In this document: piece after piece, positions 14,619 through 17,289 of the stretch
Layout: each line of letters begins with the position of its first letter
Position numbering within the stretch: position 1 is the first letter of the stretch
Assembly (NCBI GenBank): GCA_002343685.1
Contig: DDRS01000043.1
Location: 1-17,289, forward strand
Length of the DNA stretch: 17,289 nt
Source: Thiobacillus denitrificans
Lineage (GTDB): Bacteria; Pseudomonadota; Gammaproteobacteria; Burkholderiales; Thiobacillaceae
Direction: 5' to 3'
Position numbers and translations under genes: made by a program
Notes under the pieces: generated by a model
The model's database searches: none
Told to the model about the DNA's origin: nothing
Seen by the model: the letters and a program-made list of their open reading frames with translations, nothing else

Positions 14619-14634
14619 ATTACAAATTTGTCAT
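14619..14634. promoter_or_regulatory. CusR/PcoR/CopR-type copper box
   Basis: ATTACAAATTTGTCAT, read on the minus strand as ATGACAAATTTGTAAT, matches the established E. coli CusR/PcoR consensus ATGACAA-N2-TTGTCAT at all but one specified position. It contains a perfect 10-bp palindrome (ACAAATTTGT). It lies 66 bases upstream of the DUF411 start codon. No strong -10/-35 pair can be picked out below it, as is usual for activator-dependent promoters. Confidence 0.7.
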
Positions 14635-14654
14635 CGTCGCGTCATGTCGCTTGT

Positions 14655-14669
14655 TGACCCTGTGGGTCA
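14655..14669. terminator. Small hairpin after the His-tailed cytochrome gene
   Basis: TGACCC-TGT-GGGTCA forms a 6-bp stem with a 3-base loop, 12 bases after the stop of the cytochrome c gene and just before the copper box of the next operon. There is no T-run, so termination here would be weak or factor-assisted. Confidence 0.3.
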
Positions 14670-14681
14670 CGAATGGGCAGA

Positions 14682-15323
14682 TCAATGTTCGTGCCCCCCG
14701 GAATGTGAATGTCCGTGGCTGTCCGCATGTACCGGCGACGGCGTGTGGTCGTCATCCGGATGCATGGCTGCCGTACCAGGCAGTCCGCCATGCGAATGGC
14801 CTTCACTCGACTCGACCAGCGCAACATATTGCCCTGCTGAGAGCGTGGGCATCTTCTGAATGAAGGCCACCAAGTCCCAGATGGCTTCAACCTCGATCCC
14901 GCCCTTGGACCAGGCCGGCATACCGGATGCCTTGATGCCGTGCTTGATGATCCAGAAATGGCGCGCGGCCATATCTGCGGCCGCCTCCTCCTCATGGCGT
15001 GTCAGGTCGGGAGGTTTTGGATACAAACCCATTCGAATTTCAGAATCCGCCTTGCCGGGCGCCAGATGGCACTCCGCACACATGGCAGCGTAATTTCCCG
15101 CCCCACGGCGGATGCGTTCCGTGTCGGCCAGGTTGGCCGGCACCGTGAGATCACGCGCATGGCGCTCGATGGATTGTTCGCGCGCCGTCTCGATCATGCG
15201 ATACACGAACCGGCTGTGCGGCGTATCGGCCGCCACATCGAACATGCCGGAATAAACGGCCACGACGCCGAATGCTACGCCAATCACCAGCGTGGCCAGC
15301 ACCCCCATCAAAAAACGTGTCAT
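14682..15323 (-). CDS. Membrane-anchored c-type cytochrome with His-rich C-terminal tail
   Basis: A 213-residue monoheme cytochrome c. An N-terminal membrane anchor (about 5-25) is followed by a heme motif C82-A-E-C85-H86, and M135 in SGMPAWSKGG is the probable sixth ligand; helix VEAIWDLVAFIQKMP closes the domain (145-159). Residues 176-213 form a tail with ten histidines (ending HGHSHSGGHEH), a likely metal-binding extension not needed for the cytochrome fold. The ATG at 15323 is chosen because AAGGAG lies 7 bases upstream; an in-frame TTG at 15341 would overlap that site. It follows the cusF-like gene after 230 bases. In an operon with copA and copB it may link copper oxidation to the respiratory chain; this is inferred. 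Confidence 0.9.
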   Translation of the reverse strand: MTRFLMGVLATLVIGVAFGVVAVYSGMFDVAADTPHSRFVYRMIETAREQSIERHARDLTVPANLADTERIRRGAGNYAAMCAECHLAPGKADSEIRMGLYPKPPDLTRHEEEAAADMAARHFWIIKHGIKASGMPAWSKGGIEVEAIWDLVAFIQKMPTLSAGQYVALVESSEGHSHGGLPGTAAMHPDDDHTPSPVHADSHGHSHSGGHEH

Positions 15324-15460
15324 CAGGTTTCTCCTTTGCAACCACGAAGAACCGCCGGAAATGGATTTATCGGCGAGCTACTGGCTGCCTACACATCGAA
15401 GGGGAATTTGGCCTGTCCCATCCCTTGTCGTCTCTTGCTTGCCCGAGAAAACAATCAGAA

Positions 15461-15538
15461 TCAGAACCGCGCGCCAGCAACCCAGCGCGGCATTCTCACC
15501 GTCGGCGCGAGCCAGATCGACCGTGGCCAGGCAACGGG
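15461..15538 (-). pseudogene. Possible 3' remnant of an outer-membrane protein gene
   Basis: In the gap between cusF and the cytochrome gene, an open frame of 25 codons before a TGA encodes a C-terminus reading RSIWLAPTVRMPRWVAGARF. Ending a strand in Phe is typical of outer-membrane beta-barrels, and VAGARF resembles the VAGLRFWF end of CopB encoded at 16065. The segment is too short to prove; it could be chance. Confidence 0.15.
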
Positions 15539-15553
15539 TTAGCGCCATCCATC

Positions 15554-15916
15554 TCACTTGACCATTTTTTCCATGCGCGTGATTTCCAGTCCTGTAGCGC
15601 CCTTCTCCAGCTCGAAGCGCACTTTATCTCCGACAGCGATGCCCTCCAGCATCGCCTTGTCCTTGACGCGGAAGAACATGGTCATCGGTGGCCAGTCCAG
15701 CGCCGGAATGGCCTCATGGCTGATCTTGACCTTGCCCTGTTCCGGCCGAGTCTGCTGCACCACGCCGACAGCGGACACGGTCGATGCCTGCGCGGTATCC
15801 GCAGCAGCGAGCCGGATCGGCGCCACCGCACCGTCCGGTGCGGCATACGCGATTCCTGCTACGCCTGCTCCAATAATTCCGAACAGGCCTAACCCAAGTA
15901 TGCTTTTCTTGATCAT
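15554..15916 (-). CDS. cusF: CusF-like periplasmic Cu+/Ag+ chaperone
   Basis: A 120-residue protein with a signal peptide ending near AYA|AP (residue 25). The mature protein is a small OB-fold CusF domain (about 48-118). Its metal site is intact: H67, W75, M78 and M80 (SHEAIPALDWPPMTMFF) have exactly the spacing of H36, W44, M47 and M49 in E. coli CusF, where two Met and a His bind Cu+ or Ag+ and Trp caps the ion by a cation-pi contact. In this window the gene is not beside cusCBA but about 9.5 kb away, after copB. A GAGGA site precedes the ATG. It probably carries periplasmic copper to the CusB adaptor, which here also has its own CusF-like domain. Confidence 0.93.
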   Translation of the reverse strand: MIKKSILGLGLFGIIGAGVAGIAYAAPDGAVAPIRLAAADTAQASTVSAVGVVQQTRPEQGKVKISHEAIPALDWPPMTMFFRVKDKAMLEGIAVGDKVRFELEKGATGLEITRMEKMVK

Positions 15917-16064
15917 GATTGCGTTTCCTCTTTATGTTGCGTTGCTGAAACCGGCTCGCGCATTACCTCACGTTTACCTCGATACTGCCCTTGATGCCAG
16001 GCCACATAATGACTGGCGTCAATCAAGCAAATTCCCCGTGCCGGCCCGGGTGAACAATCGAAAG

Positions 16065-17060
16065 TCAAAACCAGAAGCGCAGTCCCGCGACAAGCTGCGT
16101 ATTCTGGGGGGCTTCACCTGCGGAACGTACGAAATCCGCCGTCCCCCCGAACTTGTGTGCCCATTCGACTCCGACATAGGGAGCAATCTGACGCGTGAAT
16201 TCATAACGCAGACGCAAACCAGCGGTCGCGTCGGAGAGGCCACTACCGATCTCTCTCGCCGTGTCCTGCTTTCCATACAGATTCATTTCGACGCGCGGCT
16301 GCAGGATGAGCTTTTGCGTCAGCAGCATTTCGTACTCAGCACCCAGGCGCAGCGCGGTCCGTCCGCCGTTTCCCGCATAGGCGGTTGCATCGACGTTGAA
16401 CCAGTAGGGCGCCAGCCCCTGAATGCCGAACGCCAGCCAGCCACGGTCCGGCCCCACGCCACTGTCCCAGCGCGCGCCGAGTTGCGTATCCCAGAACGTG
16501 GCCACCGCATGCCCCCAGAGCGCTTCGGTGCGGGCATCCTGCAGACGGCCCCGCGCGACGTCGCCCTCGGCCTTGAGCACCAGGCGATCGTAATCGCGGC
16601 CAAACCAGGCCTGCGCGTCATAGGCCGTTGAGTCGCCATTGTCGGTATAGACACGCTCCAGCCGGTCGATCAGCAGCGCACCGAAGTTGTGTTCGTCAGC
16701 CATGCGCAGCTCCCGCGGGCCGGGACGTGCATAGGGCCCCGACTCAAGCGTATAGCCGCCGGAATAGGCGTGCGGGTCGCGTGCGTCGGCTGGCGCCGGG
16801 CCACCCTGCATGTCCATCGGACCGGAGTCCATACTGCCGCCGGGACTCATATTGCTCATGTCCTGCGCCGGGCCCGACATGTCGCCCTGCCCCATGCCCG
16901 TCATGGTGCCGTGATTCATCTGACCCTGGCCCATGCCCGGCATCGTTTCCATCCCTCCGGCTGCCTTTTCCTGGGCTACCGGGTCTTGTGCCCAGGCGGG
17001 CGAGAGCCCAAACGCCAACATCGCGGCAAGGGCAATAGTCTTTGCTTCTTTGTTCACCAT
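16065..17060 (-). CDS. copB: CopB/PcoB outer-membrane copper resistance protein
   Basis: A 331-residue protein with a signal peptide ending near AWA|QD (residue 24). Residues 36-86 form a Met-rich copper-binding region (METMPGMGQGQMNHGTMTGM and similar). The C-terminal part, from about 120 (ADEHNFGALLIDRLE) to the end VAGLRFWF, is the conserved PcoB/CopB beta-barrel domain, ending in aromatic residues as outer-membrane proteins do. Its length and order match Pseudomonas CopB and E. coli PcoB. The start has GAGGA 6 bases upstream and lies 31 bases after the copA stop, the usual copA-copB arrangement. CopB works with the multicopper oxidase CopA in copper sequestration or oxidation at the outer envelope. 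Confidence 0.96.
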   Translation of the reverse strand: MVNKEAKTIALAAMLAFGLSPAWAQDPVAQEKAAGGMETMPGMGQGQMNHGTMTGMGQGDMSGPAQDMSNMSPGGSMDSGPMDMQGGPAPADARDPHAYSGGYTLESGPYARPGPRELRMADEHNFGALLIDRLERVYTDNGDSTAYDAQAWFGRDYDRLVLKAEGDVARGRLQDARTEALWGHAVATFWDTQLGARWDSGVGPDRGWLAFGIQGLAPYWFNVDATAYAGNGGRTALRLGAEYEMLLTQKLILQPRVEMNLYGKQDTAREIGSGLSDATAGLRLRYEFTRQIAPYVGVEWAHKFGGTADFVRSAGEAPQNTQLVAGLRFWF

Positions 17061-17091
17061 CGTATGTCCTCTGATTTCATTTGCGCGGGGC

Positions 17092-17289
17092 TTACGCCAC
17101 CACCACTTCGCGGAACATGCCTGCGTCCATGTGATAGAGCAGATGGCAATGCCAGGCCCACCGGCCCAGGGCGTCGGCGGTGACGAGGAAGCTCACGCGT
17201 TGCGCCGGCTGCACGGCGATGGTGTGCTTGCGCACCTGGAAGCGCCCCTCGGGGCTTTCCAGTTCGCTCCACATGCCGTGCAGGTGCAT
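17092..17289 (-). CDS. copA: CopA/PcoA multicopper oxidase, C-terminal part (cut by window edge)
   Basis: Only the last 65 residues are inside the window. They begin within the conserved MHLHGMW copper-binding motif and end with HCHLLYHMDAGMFREV, which supplies type 1, 2 and 3 copper ligands of multicopper oxidases; the residues between match PcoA closely (KHTIAVQP, VTADALGRWAW). The protein is presumably exported and oxidises Cu+ in the periplasm. The true start lies upstream of 17289. It is the gene before copB and probably the first gene of the cop operon in this region. The Met at the window edge is internal, not a start. Confidence 0.94.
   Translation of the reverse strand: MHLHGMWSELESPEGRFQVRKHTIAVQPAQRVSFLVTADALGRWAWHCHLLYHMDAGMFREVVVA

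Noticed and set aside
15558..16631. A 357-codon open frame on the plus strand
   Set aside because: It is antisense to both cusF and copB, which have clear families, signal peptides and ribosome sites.

Overview
This window is one co-oriented copper/silver resistance island. Every gene I can support lies on the minus strand, so transcription runs from high to low coordinates. High GC, tight operons with several ATGA stop/start overlaps, and PcoA/PcoB-, CusCBA- and CopB-ATPase-type proteins point to a Gram-negative proteobacterium, most likely betaproteobacterial and metal-tolerant. That assignment is inference: no rRNA, tRNA or taxonomic marker is present. I see no transposase, integrase, CRISPR array or metal-responsive regulator gene; any CopRS/CusRS pair would have to lie outside.

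Layout in order of transcription. (1) 17289-14682: the C-terminus of a CopA/PcoA multicopper oxidase (cut by the window edge), the outer-membrane protein CopB, a stand-alone CusF-like periplasmic chaperone, and a membrane-anchored cytochrome c with a His-rich tail. (2) 14634-11963: a near-consensus CusR/CopR-type box, then a DUF411 metal-binding protein, a BamE-like exported protein, a thioredoxin-fold protein with only one Cys left in its CxxC position, a small cytochrome c, and a YVTN beta-propeller protein whose start overlaps the cytochrome stop. (3) 11882-10049: a Met/Gly-rich Spy/CpxP-like protein with a perfect 39-bp tandem duplication, a short SHOCT membrane protein, and a second, membrane-anchored Spy-like protein. 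(4) 9953-6914: a small HMA-fold-like protein without CxxC, a P1B-3 (CPH) copper ATPase with a His-rich N-terminus, and a YHS protein carrying a second HMA-like domain. (5) 6514-133: a Cys-rich CzcI-like leader protein followed by CusC, CusB (with a fused C-terminal CusF domain) and CusA, coupled by 4-bp overlaps and ending at a possible terminator.

Together the genes cover copper detoxification across the envelope: ATPase export from cytoplasm to periplasm, oxidation and sequestration by CopA/CopB, periplasmic chaperoning by CusF, DUF411 and Met-rich Spy proteins, and RND efflux out of the cell by CusCBA. The least explained part is group 2, where two kinds of redox protein (cytochromes, thioredoxin-like) sit with DUF411 and a beta-propeller. 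It looks like a periplasmic copper redox or delivery module and is the best candidate here for an undescribed system. The longest gene-free stretch is 6515-6913; it holds a promoter/operator candidate and an 11-bp inverted repeat.
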